The position numbers and the translations under genes are program-made. 47,819 nucleotides of DNA. It comes from Chitinophaga tropicalis (GTDB lineage: Bacteria > Bacteroidota > Bacteroidia > Chitinophagales > Chitinophagaceae). The stretch is from assembly GCF_009758205.1 (NCBI RefSeq), contig NZ_WRXN01000024.1, positions 1 to 47,819 on the forward strand. The letters are read 5' to 3'. Positions 24,314-33,357 of this stretch are shown here, one piece after another. The notes beneath the pieces were generated by a model. That model was given only the letters and a program-made list of their open reading frames with translations, did not search any database and was not told the origin of the DNA. Positions within the stretch are counted from its first letter, which is position 1. Each line of letters opens with the position of its first letter.

Positions 24314-26356
24314 TTATGGTACAACAGGAAAAGCAACTATTCTTACTTTGGTACAACCATAGGGAACAAGGGTGATCTCTTTTACTTTTTCATCCACCCT
24401 TCCCTTATAAATACCTTCTCTATCAACCGCGGGTTGATAAGCCACCCCTTCTATAGCCTGCCAGGCAGGTATCTGTTTAGCCTGCACAGTGATCTCTATC
24501 GGGGCATGCGCCAGGTTCCATATAAAATGGTCATCCACCGGTTTCTGCACACTTACCTTCATGCCGGCTGCGGGGTCTTTTATGTCTTTATGAAGCAGCC
24601 CATAGTTCCAGGGCTCTTCCGGGTATACGCTGAAATAATCTCCCTCATGTTCCTCATGCCCTTTCTCCCACCGTTCATGGAGTTTCAGCGCATATACCAG
24701 CGGACCACGCTCTACCGCACGGGAGTTCTTTCCCCATACTGTGGTAGTGATCCGCATAGGCAAACGGAGCACCAGCTGGTCTTTGTTCTTCCAGCTGCGG
24801 CTGATGCTGATCAGCTGCCCTCCTTTGTCTTTGCGCAAAGTTTTCCCGTTGATCAGCACCTCTGCTTCATCGCACCATGAAGGGATGCGGAGTTGCAGAG
24901 GGAAAGCCGTTTCTTTCTTCAGCGCTATGCTGAAGGATATCTGATCGCCAAAAGGATATTGCGTAGTTTCTGTGATGGTAACAGCTGTGCTGTCTTTTCC
25001 CACTTTGGCGGTCACCTGGCTGGGAGCATAGCTCAGGGCCGCCAGGCCATTGTCCGGCGCAGCATACCATAGCTGGCTGGCAAATTTGGTCCATCCCTGA
25101 TGCATATTGGCCAGGCAACAGGTATAGCCGCTGCGGGCGCCCAGCACGTTGTTCATTTGCCGGTCAAACGGCAGGGAAAAACTGAATATGCCCCGGCTTA
25201 TCTGCACCTGGTTAGCTACCTGGAAGTATTGCTTGTTGTTATAATCGTCCGTTGTCTGGGTAGGTAACGCATTAAATGTCATCTTTTCCAGTGCGTCCAT
25301 ATACCGCACATCCCCGGTAATGGCAATGATATTTTCCAGGGAGTACATGGCTTCCACAATAGCACAGAGCTCTACCCCCTGTATAGGCTCATTGCCGTTC
25401 AGATCTTCATCTGCAGAAAAAATACCCATGGGTAGTCCGTGAATGGTCATCAGGTCCTGCCAGCCTGTATACTGGTCTTTCAGGAGCTGTTTATTACCTG
25501 TGCGCTGGTAGGTAACGGCAGGCGCTTTCAGCCCCATGCCTACATTTACCCCATGCCGTCTCATCCAGAGGTACTTGTCATCGTACGTGGCGGTACTGAT
25601 CACCCAGTCGCGGTTGCCCATCCAGGTGGTCCAGGGGAAAGATTGTTGCTCTATCCGCTCTGCCAGTTGCAGCAGGGAGGCATCATGAGTGATACCATAG
25701 AGCCATTGCGCCATCAGCACATTGTCTGGTCCGCGGGAGGCGGCCCATTCTGTCCATTTGCCAATAGGCGCCACTTCCAGCGCATTCAGCTGGTAGCGGA
25801 AGTAGTTGGTCATAAAGCGGATCACGCGCTGATCGGCCGTGGCAGAGTAATACTGCTGCAGCACTTTCAGCATGACCATTTTAGGCCACCAGTCCTCTCC
25901 TTCTGTAGCATGAGCAGGATCGATAGTAGCGTTCTTTTCCCTTTCCGCTTTTGTAACTGGCCCGAAATAACCACTGGGTCGCTGGTGTTCCAGCGTCCAG
26001 TTCACATATTTCAGCACCTTTTCCTGCAGTGGTTTGTCGTCCAGCAGGTATGCCAGCGGCAATGCCCCGTCCAGCCAGTAAGGGGTTTCCTCCCAGCCGT
26101 CGCCCTGGCCTCCCAGCCAGCCGTTGTCGTTTTTGACTTTGGCGTACACTTCATCGAGATGCCCGGAACTGCCGTTACGCATGATCCGTAACTGGTTCCT
26201 GAGCCAGCCCATAGGCTTGACAGCGCCTAATGGCAGCGCTTCATAAGCGGGAGGAGTGTAGGCGCCGGATGAGACCTGTTTTGTGCCGGCTTGTACCCAC
26301 GATGGTAAGAGGAAAACCATCGGAAGGGTACAACACACCATCCATTTAGTTTTCAT
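24314..26356 (-). CDS. Exported GH127-like beta-L-arabinofuranosidase (DUF1680 family)
   Basis: 680 residues with a signal peptide (to about VQAG, 24). The catalytic (alpha/alpha)6 barrel spans about 35-430. GVELCAIVEAMYSLEN and GYTCCLANMHQGW match the Glu-x-Cys and Cys-Cys positions that bind zinc and form the catalytic site in GH127 HypBA1. C-terminal beta-sandwiches include RIPSWCDEAEVLINGK. GH127/GH146 enzymes remove beta-L-arabinofuranose from extensin-like or pectic side chains. ATG 26,356 precedes the signal peptide. It is the first gene of a GH127-GH78 operon, consistent with joint trimming of arabinose and rhamnose from plant polymers. Confidence 0.88.
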   Translation of the reverse strand: MKTKWMVCCTLPMVFLLPSWVQAGTKQVSSGAYTPPAYEALPLGAVKPMGWLRNQLRIMRNGSSGHLDEVYAKVKNDNGWLGGQGDGWEETPYWLDGALPLAYLLDDKPLQEKVLKYVNWTLEHQRPSGYFGPVTKAEREKNATIDPAHATEGEDWWPKMVMLKVLQQYYSATADQRVIRFMTNYFRYQLNALEVAPIGKWTEWAASRGPDNVLMAQWLYGITHDASLLQLAERIEQQSFPWTTWMGNRDWVISTATYDDKYLWMRRHGVNVGMGLKAPAVTYQRTGNKQLLKDQYTGWQDLMTIHGLPMGIFSADEDLNGNEPIQGVELCAIVEAMYSLENIIAITGDVRYMDALEKMTFNALPTQTTDDYNNKQYFQVANQVQISRGIFSFSLPFDRQMNNVLGARSGYTCCLANMHQGWTKFASQLWYAAPDNGLAALSYAPSQVTAKVGKDSTAVTITETTQYPFGDQISFSIALKKETAFPLQLRIPSWCDEAEVLINGKTLRKDKGGQLISISRSWKNKDQLVLRLPMRITTTVWGKNSRAVERGPLVYALKLHERWEKGHEEHEGDYFSVYPEEPWNYGLLHKDIKDPAAGMKVSVQKPVDDHFIWNLAHAPIEITVQAKQIPAWQAIEGVAYQPAVDREGIYKGRVDEKVKEITLVPYGCTKVRIVAFPVVP

Positions 26357-26431
26357 TTTTAGGACTTGAGTAGTGAATAATAACGTGGGTTACAAAATAG
26401 TAAATTTTGCGCTGCGCGCTATGCAAAAAAA

Positions 26432-26474
26432 CTCAAAGGATCGGTTTCGCCTTCGGCGAAACCGATCCTTTGAG
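26432..26474. terminator. Strong terminator downstream of the HAD gene
   Basis: 20-bp perfect arms run from CTCAAAGG (26,432) to TTTCGCC (26,451) and from GGCGAAA (26,455) to CCTTTGAG (26,474), with a TTC loop. An A-run at 26,424-26,431 becomes the U-tract on the minus strand, so it terminates the HAD gene that ends at 26,496. Confidence 0.85.
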
Positions 26475-26495
26475 CAGTTCTACTCGCTTAAATAT

Positions 26496-27194
26496 TCAAA
26501 AAGTAGGAGCGTATAACAAAGGCAATACCTCTAAAATAGTAGTTACCTGCTTAAAGTTGGGGTTATCAATATGCACATCAACATGCTCATGTTCCCAGGT
26601 GGTATGAAAAGGTATATGTATAGCACGTCCGCCTATACCCAGTACAGGCAGTATATCCGATTTCAGGGAATTACCGATCATCAGGAACTGCTCCGGCTTA
26701 ATGTCCAGATGCTTCAGCAGCTTCCTGTAATCAGCCTCCTGCTTATCTGACATTACTTCTACATGGTGGAAATAATGATCTATACCGGAATTTTTCAGCT
26801 TCCTTTCCTGGTCCAAAAGGTCTCCTTTCGTAGCTACTACCAGCCTGTAGTTTTCCTTCAGGTTACCCAGCACCTCTTCTACCCCTTCCAGCACTTCAAT
26901 AGGCCGTGCCAGCAGGTCCTTGCCAAACCCGATGATCTTTTCAATAGCACTGATGTCTATAGTATTGTCAGATATGGAAAGCGCCGTTTCGATCATGGAT
27001 AACATGAAACCTTTTATACCATAACCGTAAAGGCTGAGGTTTTTTATTTCAGTCTGCAGCAGTTCTCTCGCTGCTGTATGCTGTGGCAGATAACTCTCCA
27101 TCAGCCGGCAAAATTCATTTTCTGTTTCGCGGAAATAGGGCTCGTTGATCCACAGTGTATCATCCGCATCAAAGGCAATAACTTTTATACTCAT
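26496..27194 (-). CDS. HAD-superfamily hydrolase
   Basis: 232 residues. Motif I FDADDTLW holds the nucleophile Asp9 and the acid/base Asp11. Motif II is the VVATKGD segment, and motif IV is IGNSLKSDILP with the metal-binding Asp. The helical cap lies between motif I and motif II (about 18-95), typical of subfamily I phosphatases such as phosphoglycolate phosphatase-like or YjjG-like enzymes. The substrate is unknown. The frame also opens at TTG 27,200, but ATG 27,194 (MSIKVIAFD) fits the family start. Monocistronic, with a strong terminator downstream. Confidence 0.88.
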   Translation of the reverse strand: MSIKVIAFDADDTLWINEPYFRETENEFCRLMESYLPQHTAARELLQTEIKNLSLYGYGIKGFMLSMIETALSISDNTIDISAIEKIIGFGKDLLARPIEVLEGVEEVLGNLKENYRLVVATKGDLLDQERKLKNSGIDHYFHHVEVMSDKQEADYRKLLKHLDIKPEQFLMIGNSLKSDILPVLGIGGRAIHIPFHTTWEHEHVDVHIDNPNFKQVTTILEVLPLLYAPTF

Positions 27195-27360
27195 ATTCAA
27201 CCGGGTTACTGAGACAAAAGTATCTAATAACTGGCACTTTCCGGCCTTTTTTTAACAGTGATATTTTGCTGCCGGTATGTTTCACCACTCATAAGTTTTA
27301 AAGACAGGATCGGAATAAATATTGTAAGATTGTGTATCGAACTATAATGCAACAACTAAC

Positions 27361-28164
27361 ATGGGAAGTTTATTTTCTGTCGAAGGACTGTTTACCATCG
27401 ACTCATTGATCAGCTTATTGACGTTAAGTGTACTGGAAATAGTACTGGGCATTGACAACATTGTATTTATCTCTATCCTGGCAGGTAAACTGCCTGCTAA
27501 CAAACAAAAAAAGGCAAGACGCCTCGGACTGGGGCTGGCCATGTTTGTGCGTATCCTGCTCCTGTTATCTATCAGCTGGATCATGTCACTGACCACCCCG
27601 CTGTTCAACATCGGTGATTGGATAGGCGTTGAAAGTGCCAAACTGCTGGAAGCTACCGCCATTTCAGGAAGAGACCTGATCCTGCTTGTAGGCGGGCTGT
27701 TCCTTATTTATAAAAGTACCGCAGAGATCCATGAAAAACTGGAAGGCGATAGTCACGAAGAAACCAAAGTAAAAGCTATCAGCTTCACACAGGTCATCAT
27801 CCAGATACTCCTGCTCGATATTGTATTTTCCCTGGATTCCGTGATCACTGCCGTAGGTATGGCTGATCATATCCAGATCATGATAGTTGCCGTGATCGTA
27901 GCTGTGGGCGTAATGATGCTGGCTGCAGAAAGTATCAGCAACTTTGTGAATGATCATCCCACCGTTAAAATGCTGGCGCTGTCTTTCCTCCTGCTGATAG
28001 GTGTATCCCTGCTGGCAGAAGCGTTTGAACAGCATATCCCGAAAGGATATATTTATTTCGCAATGGCATTCTCTGTATTTATAGAGATATTGAACCTGAA
28101 AGTTCGGTCTAATAAGAAAGGGAAACCGGTGCAGTTAAATCAGCCAAGAATGAACAAAGAATAA
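27361..28164 (+). CDS. TerC-family integral membrane protein
   Basis: 267 residues with about seven predicted membrane spans. LEIVLGIDNIVFISIL (about 28-43) and DIVFSLDSVITAVGMAD (about 150-166) are the two half-repeats of TerC, with acidic residues within the membrane. TerC/Alx/YkoY-type proteins handle manganese export or metal supply to secreted proteins; older annotations link them to tellurite resistance. The last 25 residues are basic and cytosolic. ATG 27,361 is divergent from the HAD gene. No ter operon genes are near, so a stand-alone metal transporter is the likelier role. Confidence 0.92.
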   Translation: MGSLFSVEGLFTIDSLISLLTLSVLEIVLGIDNIVFISILAGKLPANKQKKARRLGLGLAMFVRILLLLSISWIMSLTTPLFNIGDWIGVESAKLLEATAISGRDLILLVGGLFLIYKSTAEIHEKLEGDSHEETKVKAISFTQVIIQILLLDIVFSLDSVITAVGMADHIQIMIVAVIVAVGVMMLAAESISNFVNDHPTVKMLALSFLLLIGVSLLAEAFEQHIPKGYIYFAMAFSVFIEILNLKVRSNKKGKPVQLNQPRMNKE

Positions 28165-28198
28165 TCTTAATTCTTTCTACGGATAAACCTTCTAGCTC

Positions 28199-28235
28199 AA
28201 AAAAGGGGGTTCGCCAAAGGCGAACCCCTTTTTTT
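28199..28235. terminator. Terminator downstream of terC
   Basis: GGGGTTCGCC (28,206-28,215) and GGCGAACCCC (28,219-28,228) pair around AAA. An A6 run lies before the stem and a T7 run after it, giving a bidirectional intrinsic terminator 34 bp past the terC stop. The stem core resembles the HAD terminator at 26,432-26,474. Confidence 0.85.
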
Positions 28236-28312
28236 CTGAAAATAGTTATCAAATGATTGAAAATCAATTTCTTATTCTGATTGCTCAGCACAATGATTTT
28301 TACCGGAATTCC

Positions 28313-28345
28313 CTCCTTTTCAACCTGGTTCATGAATGCTTTCTG
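28313..28345 (+). repeat. Imperfect direct repeat, copy 1
   Basis: A 33-bp stretch from CTCCTTTTCAACC to GAATGCTTTCTG. It shares about 27 of 33 positions, including an exact GTTCATGAATG, with 28,567-28,600. It lies just left of the 11-bp tandem array. Confidence 0.5.
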
Positions 28346-28371
28346 TGCAGATACTTCCCCTCAACTCCACC

Positions 28372-28437
28372 TTTCAAGTATGTTTCAAGTATGTTTCAAG
28401 CATGTTTCAAGCATGTCTTAAGCATGTTTAGAGTATG
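28372..28437 (+). repeat. 11-bp tandem repeat array, six units
   Basis: Units TTTCAAGTATG, TTTCAAGTATG, TTTCAAGCATG, TTTCAAGCATG, TCTTAAGCATG and TTTAGAGTATG run end to end. The 11-bp period is close to one helical turn, so identical faces would be presented to a DNA-binding protein. The units degrade to the right. There are no spacers, so it is not a CRISPR array. Confidence 0.85.
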
Positions 28438-28566
28438 TATTGCGGTACCACTTTAGCGCCACGGTATAGTCCTGATATAGGTTTACACTTCTGTCAGATG
28501 ATCCTGTTTGAAGTTTACAATTTGGTGTTAATAGAATGTTCTTCTGCTAGTATTAAGATTTTCATC

Positions 28567-28600
28567 CTCCTTTGTGAACCATGTTCATGAATGTTTTTTG
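28567..28600 (+). repeat. Imperfect direct repeat, copy 2
   Basis: A 34-bp stretch from CTCCTTTGTGAACC to GAATGTTTTTTG, related to 28,313-28,345 with one indel and several substitutions. It lies 100 bp before the methyltransferase ATG. Confidence 0.5.
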
Positions 28601-28699
28601 AGCCGTTCTTTTACACCATACATAGAAAACCGGTACATATATCAGACTGAAAATCCAGATCGATGCCTTATATTAGAATAACTAATAAGCCCCTACCCA

Positions 28700-29359
28700 A
28701 TGAGATACATACTTTATTTTCTTTATCTGGGCTGGCATTGGGGAATTGCCATGGCCTGCTTCGTGATCTGGCATGAGGTACACGGAGAAAAGAAATACGG
28801 CATACGCACCATTGGCACCGACGATCTGTCTACAGATGTATCGGAAGAAGACAGGGAACATGCCACCATGTACGAACCGGTGAACTACTACACCGCTACC
28901 TGGTTATTCGATCATCTTCAACCTGCCGATCTTCAAACCTCCCTGCTGGACGTAGGCTGCGGCAAAGGCAGGATCCTGGCAGTAGGCGCAGCATATGGAT
29001 TCAGGAACATGACAGGAATAGATTTCTCTCCCGGCCTGTGCAGGGACGCCACAGCATTAGCTGGTATGATAAAGAACAAATACCCTGATACCAGCATCAC
29101 CATTGCCTGTGAAGATGCCCGTTACTATGATATTCCCGAAACAACAGGCGTGATCTTCCTCTTCAACCCGTTCAATGAAGTTATAATGGAAACATTTATC
29201 CGGAAAGTAAATGAGAGCCTGCTCAGGAAACAAAGGCCCTTAAAAGTACTGTATGCCAACCCCCAATGCAAAGATCAGTGGCTGGCAGCTGGATTCAAAG
29301 AGACCGCTTCTTTTGTTAAGCTGAGATATCTGAAAGGAAGCGTTCTGGAAAAGGAATAG
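28700..29359 (+). CDS. Class I SAM-dependent methyltransferase
   Basis: 219 residues. Motif I LLDVGCGKG (82-90) is the glycine-rich SAM loop. It is followed by the acidic end of strand 2 (GIDFSPG) and EDARYYDIP at strand 4. The first 25 residues are hydrophobic (MRYILYFLYLGWHWGIAMAC), suggesting membrane association before the catalytic domain. The substrate is unknown. The gene follows the repeat-rich gap and converges with the next gene, with only 5 bp between stops. Confidence 0.82.
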   Translation: MRYILYFLYLGWHWGIAMACFVIWHEVHGEKKYGIRTIGTDDLSTDVSEEDREHATMYEPVNYYTATWLFDHLQPADLQTSLLDVGCGKGRILAVGAAYGFRNMTGIDFSPGLCRDATALAGMIKNKYPDTSITIACEDARYYDIPETTGVIFLFNPFNEVIMETFIRKVNESLLRKQRPLKVLYANPQCKDQWLAAGFKETASFVKLRYLKGSVLEKE

Positions 29360-29364
29360 TCTTG

Positions 29365-30078
29365 TCAGGAGAAACTGACGTAAATCATGCAGAAAGTCAG
29401 GAACGCTGTTACCATAACTGTTCTTACTATATACTTCGTCCTCTGCGCTGTTGTAAAACCCAGGTAAGCGCTTATACTATCACGGCACATAAAAACCAGC
29501 GTTATTATATTCGTAATAATAAATGCAGTAGCAACATAAACATAAGCACTTCTAACCGAAGAAGTCGTAGCAGCCTTCAACAGAGTAGTGCTATAACTTC
29601 CTATCTGCAACAAACAATAACCAAATGTCAGGATCCATCCCCAGCGCTTCCGGTAATACATTAATAATCCCAGCGCAAGCGTAATGACCAGGCTGAACGA
29701 ATAACGTAACAGCACATGCCCCATACAGGACCCGCAGTCGCGTGCTTCCCAGAGGCTCGCCACAACACCGCAGAGAATTCCGGCAAATACAAGTCCCATT
29801 AAACACAGGATCACATTCAGGTCCTTCCTTCCCTGTTTCTCCAGCTCCGGATCTGTTTCATAAAGAGAAAAATCCAGTACCGGCTTGGGTTGCACACTAT
29901 TTCTCTGGTGTTCAAGAATGTATTTATCTGCAGCTACCTGATCTTCTTCTGTTACAGTCCTTCCAGAAAGTATATCCTTTACAACCACCAGGTCAGCAGC
30001 GCCATGTTTTGACGGTTGACGCACAATAAGCAGCAGTTCTGTATTTGAGTAAGATTGGTATTTGTTATAGAGGTCCAT
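29365..30078 (-). CDS. Integral membrane protein, unknown function
   Basis: 237 residues. An N-terminal cytosolic part of about 85 residues has charged helices (SYSNTELLLIVRQP, AADKYILEHQRN). Five predicted membrane spans follow: LNVILCLMGLVFAGILCGVV, YSFSLVITLALGLLMYY, GWILTFGYCLLQIGSYSTTLL, VYVATAFIITNIITLVFM and IVRTVMVTAFLTFCMIYVSF. A CxxC (DCGSCMG) lies in the first loop. I recognise no named family. ATG 30,078 is divergent from the dioxygenase gene. Confidence 0.75.
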   Translation of the reverse strand: MDLYNKYQSYSNTELLLIVRQPSKHGAADLVVVKDILSGRTVTEEDQVAADKYILEHQRNSVQPKPVLDFSLYETDPELEKQGRKDLNVILCLMGLVFAGILCGVVASLWEARDCGSCMGHVLLRYSFSLVITLALGLLMYYRKRWGWILTFGYCLLQIGSYSTTLLKAATTSSVRSAYVYVATAFIITNIITLVFMCRDSISAYLGFTTAQRTKYIVRTVMVTAFLTFCMIYVSFS

Positions 30079-30171
30079 ATAGCAGGTATAGTTTCTAAAA
30101 AGTTAAAATCCATAGGTAGCGGGTATGACGGATTAAAAGTAAATATATTTACTCATAGTTTGCACAGTCAT

Positions 30172-31020
30172 ATGGAGAGGAAATCGTTTATCAAAATAGC
30201 GGCATTACTACCGCTCATCCCCTATTCGTCACAGATAGAACGGATGCTCAACCTTCCCGGCGTTTTCCGGCCAACTGAGAAAATGCCCGTTTTCTTTGTA
30301 GGACATGGAGACCCGGAAAATGCTTTCAGAGACAATACCTTTACACAAAGCCTCCGGGAAATGGGTCAAAGCCTTACCCATAAACCTTCCGCAATACTGG
30401 TTATCTCCGCTCATTACCTCACCAACGAAACCTCCTGGCTGAAAGTACCCGATCACTTCAATTGCCAGTACTATAACGCTACCGGAGCCACCAGCTTCGG
30501 CACTGTTATTCCACAGCTTTCTTCACAGGTGAAAATAGATGAGAGTACTGATATGGATCATGGAGCCTGGGCCATACTCCGTCACATTATGCCTGATGCG
30601 AATATTCCTGTCATGGAATTAAGCGTTCCCATAGGCCAGCGGCTGGATTATCACTGGAACCTGGCGCAGCAGCTGAAACCTTTAAGAGAGAAAGGCGTGC
30701 TCATTATTGGCAGCGGAAATATTGTGCACAACCTCGGCCTCGACGCACTGAAAGGCATGTTCACCATTAGCAAACCCTATTCCTGGGCCATTGAATTTGA
30801 TGAATGGGTGAAAGCCCGTATTGATGAACGCGACTTCGGCAGCCTGTTCTATTACAGGAACCTGGGAAAAATGGCAAAAAAGGCTGTGCCCACTGAAGAT
30901 CATTACATTCCCATGCTGTACAGCATTGCGCTGGCAGACAAGCAGGAAGAGATCCGGTATACTTATGAAGAAGTATTTGCAGCTGTAAGTATGCGCTGCT
31001 TCCAGATAGGGAAAAGTTAG
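30172..31020 (+). CDS. ygiD: LigB-type extradiol dioxygenase, YgiD-like (4,5-DOPA dioxygenase)
   Basis: 282 residues of the class III extradiol dioxygenase fold. VFFVGHGDP (His45) and VISAHYL (His81) supply metal ligands. DHGAWAIL, PVMELSV and GSGNIVHNLG follow in family order, with a late His in TEDHYIPML. YgiD opens the catechol ring of DOPA in vitro; the physiological role is unclear. I chose ATG 30,172 (MERKSFIKIAALLPL), a start common in Bacteroidota homologues that resembles a short targeting segment. The frame is open upstream to 30,055. The 3' end overlaps the converging thioesterase gene by 4 bp. Confidence 0.85.
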   Translation: MERKSFIKIAALLPLIPYSSQIERMLNLPGVFRPTEKMPVFFVGHGDPENAFRDNTFTQSLREMGQSLTHKPSAILVISAHYLTNETSWLKVPDHFNCQYYNATGATSFGTVIPQLSSQVKIDESTDMDHGAWAILRHIMPDANIPVMELSVPIGQRLDYHWNLAQQLKPLREKGVLIIGSGNIVHNLGLDALKGMFTISKPYSWAIEFDEWVKARIDERDFGSLFYYRNLGKMAKKAVPTEDHYIPMLYSIALADKQEEIRYTYEEVFAAVSMRCFQIGKS

Positions 31021-31409
31021 TGCTCCCTTAAACGTTCGTCAGTATAGGTGATCTCTGTCTTTCCATGAGGTACCGGCGTACCATGTTCATCCACACTTAC
31101 AAACACGATCTTATCAATGGTCAGGATCGTTTTATGTGTGATCTTGTTTCTTACCTGGCAGGCAAGCGTCAGCGATGTCCTGCCAAAATGTATAGCTTTG
31201 ATACCCAGTTCAATAATATCTCCCTGTTTGGCAGAGTTGATAAAATTGATCTCCGACATATACTTTGTTACGCACCTGTTAGTTCCCAGCTGAATGATAG
31301 TATAAATAGCGGCCTCTTCATCTATCCAGGCCAGCAGCCTCCCCCCGAATAATGTTCCATGTGCATTCAGGTCTTCAGGTTTTACCCATTTACGCGTGTA
31401 AAAATTCAT
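31017..31409 (-). CDS. Acyl-CoA thioesterase, hotdog fold (YciA/BACH type)
   Basis: 130 residues. DLNAHGTLFGGRLLAWIDEEAA (22-43) is the family motif for CoA binding and the catalytic acidic residue. It is followed by the strands YMSEINFINSAKQGD, GRTSLTLACQVRN and KIVFVSVDEHG. It hydrolyses acyl-CoA to free acid and CoA; chain-length preference cannot be read from sequence. One gene, converging with the dioxygenase, start ATG 31,409. Confidence 0.9.
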   Translation of the reverse strand: MNFYTRKWVKPEDLNAHGTLFGGRLLAWIDEEAAIYTIIQLGTNRCVTKYMSEINFINSAKQGDIIELGIKAIHFGRTSLTLACQVRNKITHKTILTIDKIVFVSVDEHGTPVPHGKTEITYTDERLREH

Positions 31410-31584
31410 TGCTCGTTAGATTTTCCATTCCCGACAATGGCGCAAAATTAAGGAAACATACCAGTCCCCAGGTAAAAATTTGTATGTGGCGGCTGATTAT
31501 AACCCCAATATTCTGCCATGCCCTTTACGGGTCTGCCATTGCTGTCCTGTCAGCAGTATCATTACCAGGTTCATATCATATGTT

Positions 31585-33339
31585 TTAATCCCATCTGAAA
31601 GGAAGATACCAGTTTTGTTTGTTCATCAGCCTTGATCTTACAGCAGCGGCCTGCCCGTCTCCCGACGCATCAAATTTCGCCGCCACTTTATCTGCCAGCC
31701 ATCCGGGATCTGCTGCATACCGGCGCAAAGCTACACGCAGCAGGTCCGGCCAGCGGTAGCCTTCAAACGCCAGCTCCAGCGCGTCTTCTTCCAGCAGCTT
31801 ATCTTCCATGTACAATGTTAATCCCACCCTGTCAGTAACAGGTCTTTCAGTGTTGTTCATGTCAAAATACTTCGTGGAATCTATTAACACAGGTTTCAGC
31901 GAAACACGGCCCCGGATACCTATATGCCGGTACCAGGGAGATCTGTAGTTGGGATAGTTACCTGAACGGGCGTCAAAGTCATAAGGCGGTACATCAAATG
32001 TCTGTTCTATATTGGTCACATTACGGCTCTCTCCGCCACTTACCCCTGTAGCCATATATACCGGGTCGTAGGTATTTTTGATACCGTTATTCAGAATAGC
32101 ATAGGTCAGCTTGTCACGCCCGTCCCGGTTGGCAGCTTCTGCATAACGCAGGTGTAAGGTAGCCGCCCGGTACAATATCCATTTACTGTTTGTTTCAAAT
32201 GGCAATAAAGGATTGTAATTGAATGTATACTTGTTGACTACCGGCTGACCAGCCTGTGTTTTCCAGGAAGCATTCGGCCCCCTCAGATCAACAGGCGTAT
32301 TATTACCAACCGCGTTACCGGTACGTACCTGGTCATTCCATCTCTTAATTGCCAGTGCTGATGGCTTTAACCGGTAATTGCCGTTCACATTGTCAAACAG
32401 GCTGATAAAGGGGTTCTGTGGCGCAAAGTTCTTATCGAACGGCAGGTTCCACATGATCTCATAATTTGAATACCGCTCACCGTAAGGCTGACTGAAAATA
32501 TTCGACCAGTTGCCTCCATTTGTATTAGCGGTATAAGCCACTTTATACGTTTCATACCATTGTTCACTATTCCTGGCCGGGTACAATACATCCCCATAGT
32601 TCATCATGAACTGGTAGTTGGTGGCGGCCTGGTTATAATTCCCTTTCCACAGGTAAAGATCTCCCAGTAAACATTTGATGTTGACGAAAAACTTCTCCGT
32701 GCTGTAGCCATCTACTACCGTAAGCAGGGAAGTGCCTGCCGGGAAAGGTGTTTTGTAGGGCAATCCTTCTGTAAAAATGATCAGCTTGTCCAGCAGCTCA
32801 TCAAAAGATATACGGGGAAACTGCTCTTCTTTTTTCAGGGCATCTATATTTTCCAGGGCAGATGTCACATAAGGTATGCTGCCAAAATGAATGCCCAGCT
32901 GCAGGTATACCCACGTACGTACAGCGCCTACAGCAGAATAACGGAGATTGTATTCATCTGCGGTCATACGCTTATCACGCAGCATGGCGTCAAAGTTGGT
33001 CAACGCATCATTACAGTTGATGATCACTTCGTAGAAAGGCTTCGGATCTGCATACGGATTATCAGCGCTCACCTGGTGTACGCTCAGCTCCTGCAGGTAT
33101 TTATTGCCGGCGCTGCCTGTTACGTCCATCAGATCAGCCCTTAGTTCATTCAGCACAACATACCGTTCCGCCAGCCCCATGAATTTACCATATATGCCTA
33201 TAACAGCGGCATCTGCATCACTTACGTTCCTGTATGTCTGATCATTGTTCAGCACTGTTTCCGGCTCTATGTCAAACAGCTTTTTACAGGACGAAAAGCA
33301 AACCGAAAGGAATAATATATATAGTACAGTATATTTCAT
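31585..33339 (-). CDS. SusD/RagB-family outer-membrane nutrient-binding lipoprotein
   Basis: 584 residues with a signal peptide and lipobox FSSC (Cys18), followed by KKLFDIEPETVLNND, the standard SusD opening. The N-terminal TPR-like helices and the C-terminal segment FEGYRWPDLLRVALRRY with the terminal PFRWD are typical. It lies 18 bp after its SusC partner (33,358-36,468) and closes the seven-gene operon. It forms the lid of a SusCD outer-membrane importer. The ligand is unknown. It is longer than the other SusD (493 aa). Confidence 0.93.
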   Translation of the reverse strand: MKYTVLYILFLSVCFSSCKKLFDIEPETVLNNDQTYRNVSDADAAVIGIYGKFMGLAERYVVLNELRADLMDVTGSAGNKYLQELSVHQVSADNPYADPKPFYEVIINCNDALTNFDAMLRDKRMTADEYNLRYSAVGAVRTWVYLQLGIHFGSIPYVTSALENIDALKKEEQFPRISFDELLDKLIIFTEGLPYKTPFPAGTSLLTVVDGYSTEKFFVNIKCLLGDLYLWKGNYNQAATNYQFMMNYGDVLYPARNSEQWYETYKVAYTANTNGGNWSNIFSQPYGERYSNYEIMWNLPFDKNFAPQNPFISLFDNVNGNYRLKPSALAIKRWNDQVRTGNAVGNNTPVDLRGPNASWKTQAGQPVVNKYTFNYNPLLPFETNSKWILYRAATLHLRYAEAANRDGRDKLTYAILNNGIKNTYDPVYMATGVSGGESRNVTNIEQTFDVPPYDFDARSGNYPNYRSPWYRHIGIRGRVSLKPVLIDSTKYFDMNNTERPVTDRVGLTLYMEDKLLEEDALELAFEGYRWPDLLRVALRRYAADPGWLADKVAAKFDASGDGQAAAVRSRLMNKQNWYLPFRWD

Positions 33340-33357
33340 CTGTTCTGTTTTTAATTG

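Larger units (their letters stand above)
28165..28699. other. 535-bp gene-free region with terminator and repeats
   Basis: No convincing gene. It contains the terC terminator (28,205-28,229), an imperfect 33-bp direct repeat pair (28,313-28,345 and 28,567-28,600) and an 11-bp tandem array (28,372-28,437) between them. The remaining sequence shows nothing I can name. Confidence 0.6.

Noticed and set aside
25439..26191. 250-codon open frame antisense to the GH127-like gene
   Set aside because: Shadow of a well-supported gene; no recognisable motif.
27361..28164. Tellurite-resistance operon
   Set aside because: Only a TerC-family gene is present; no terA, terB, terD or terZ neighbours.
28372..28437. 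CRISPR array
   Set aside because: Units of 11 bp abut directly with no spacers, and no cas gene is present.
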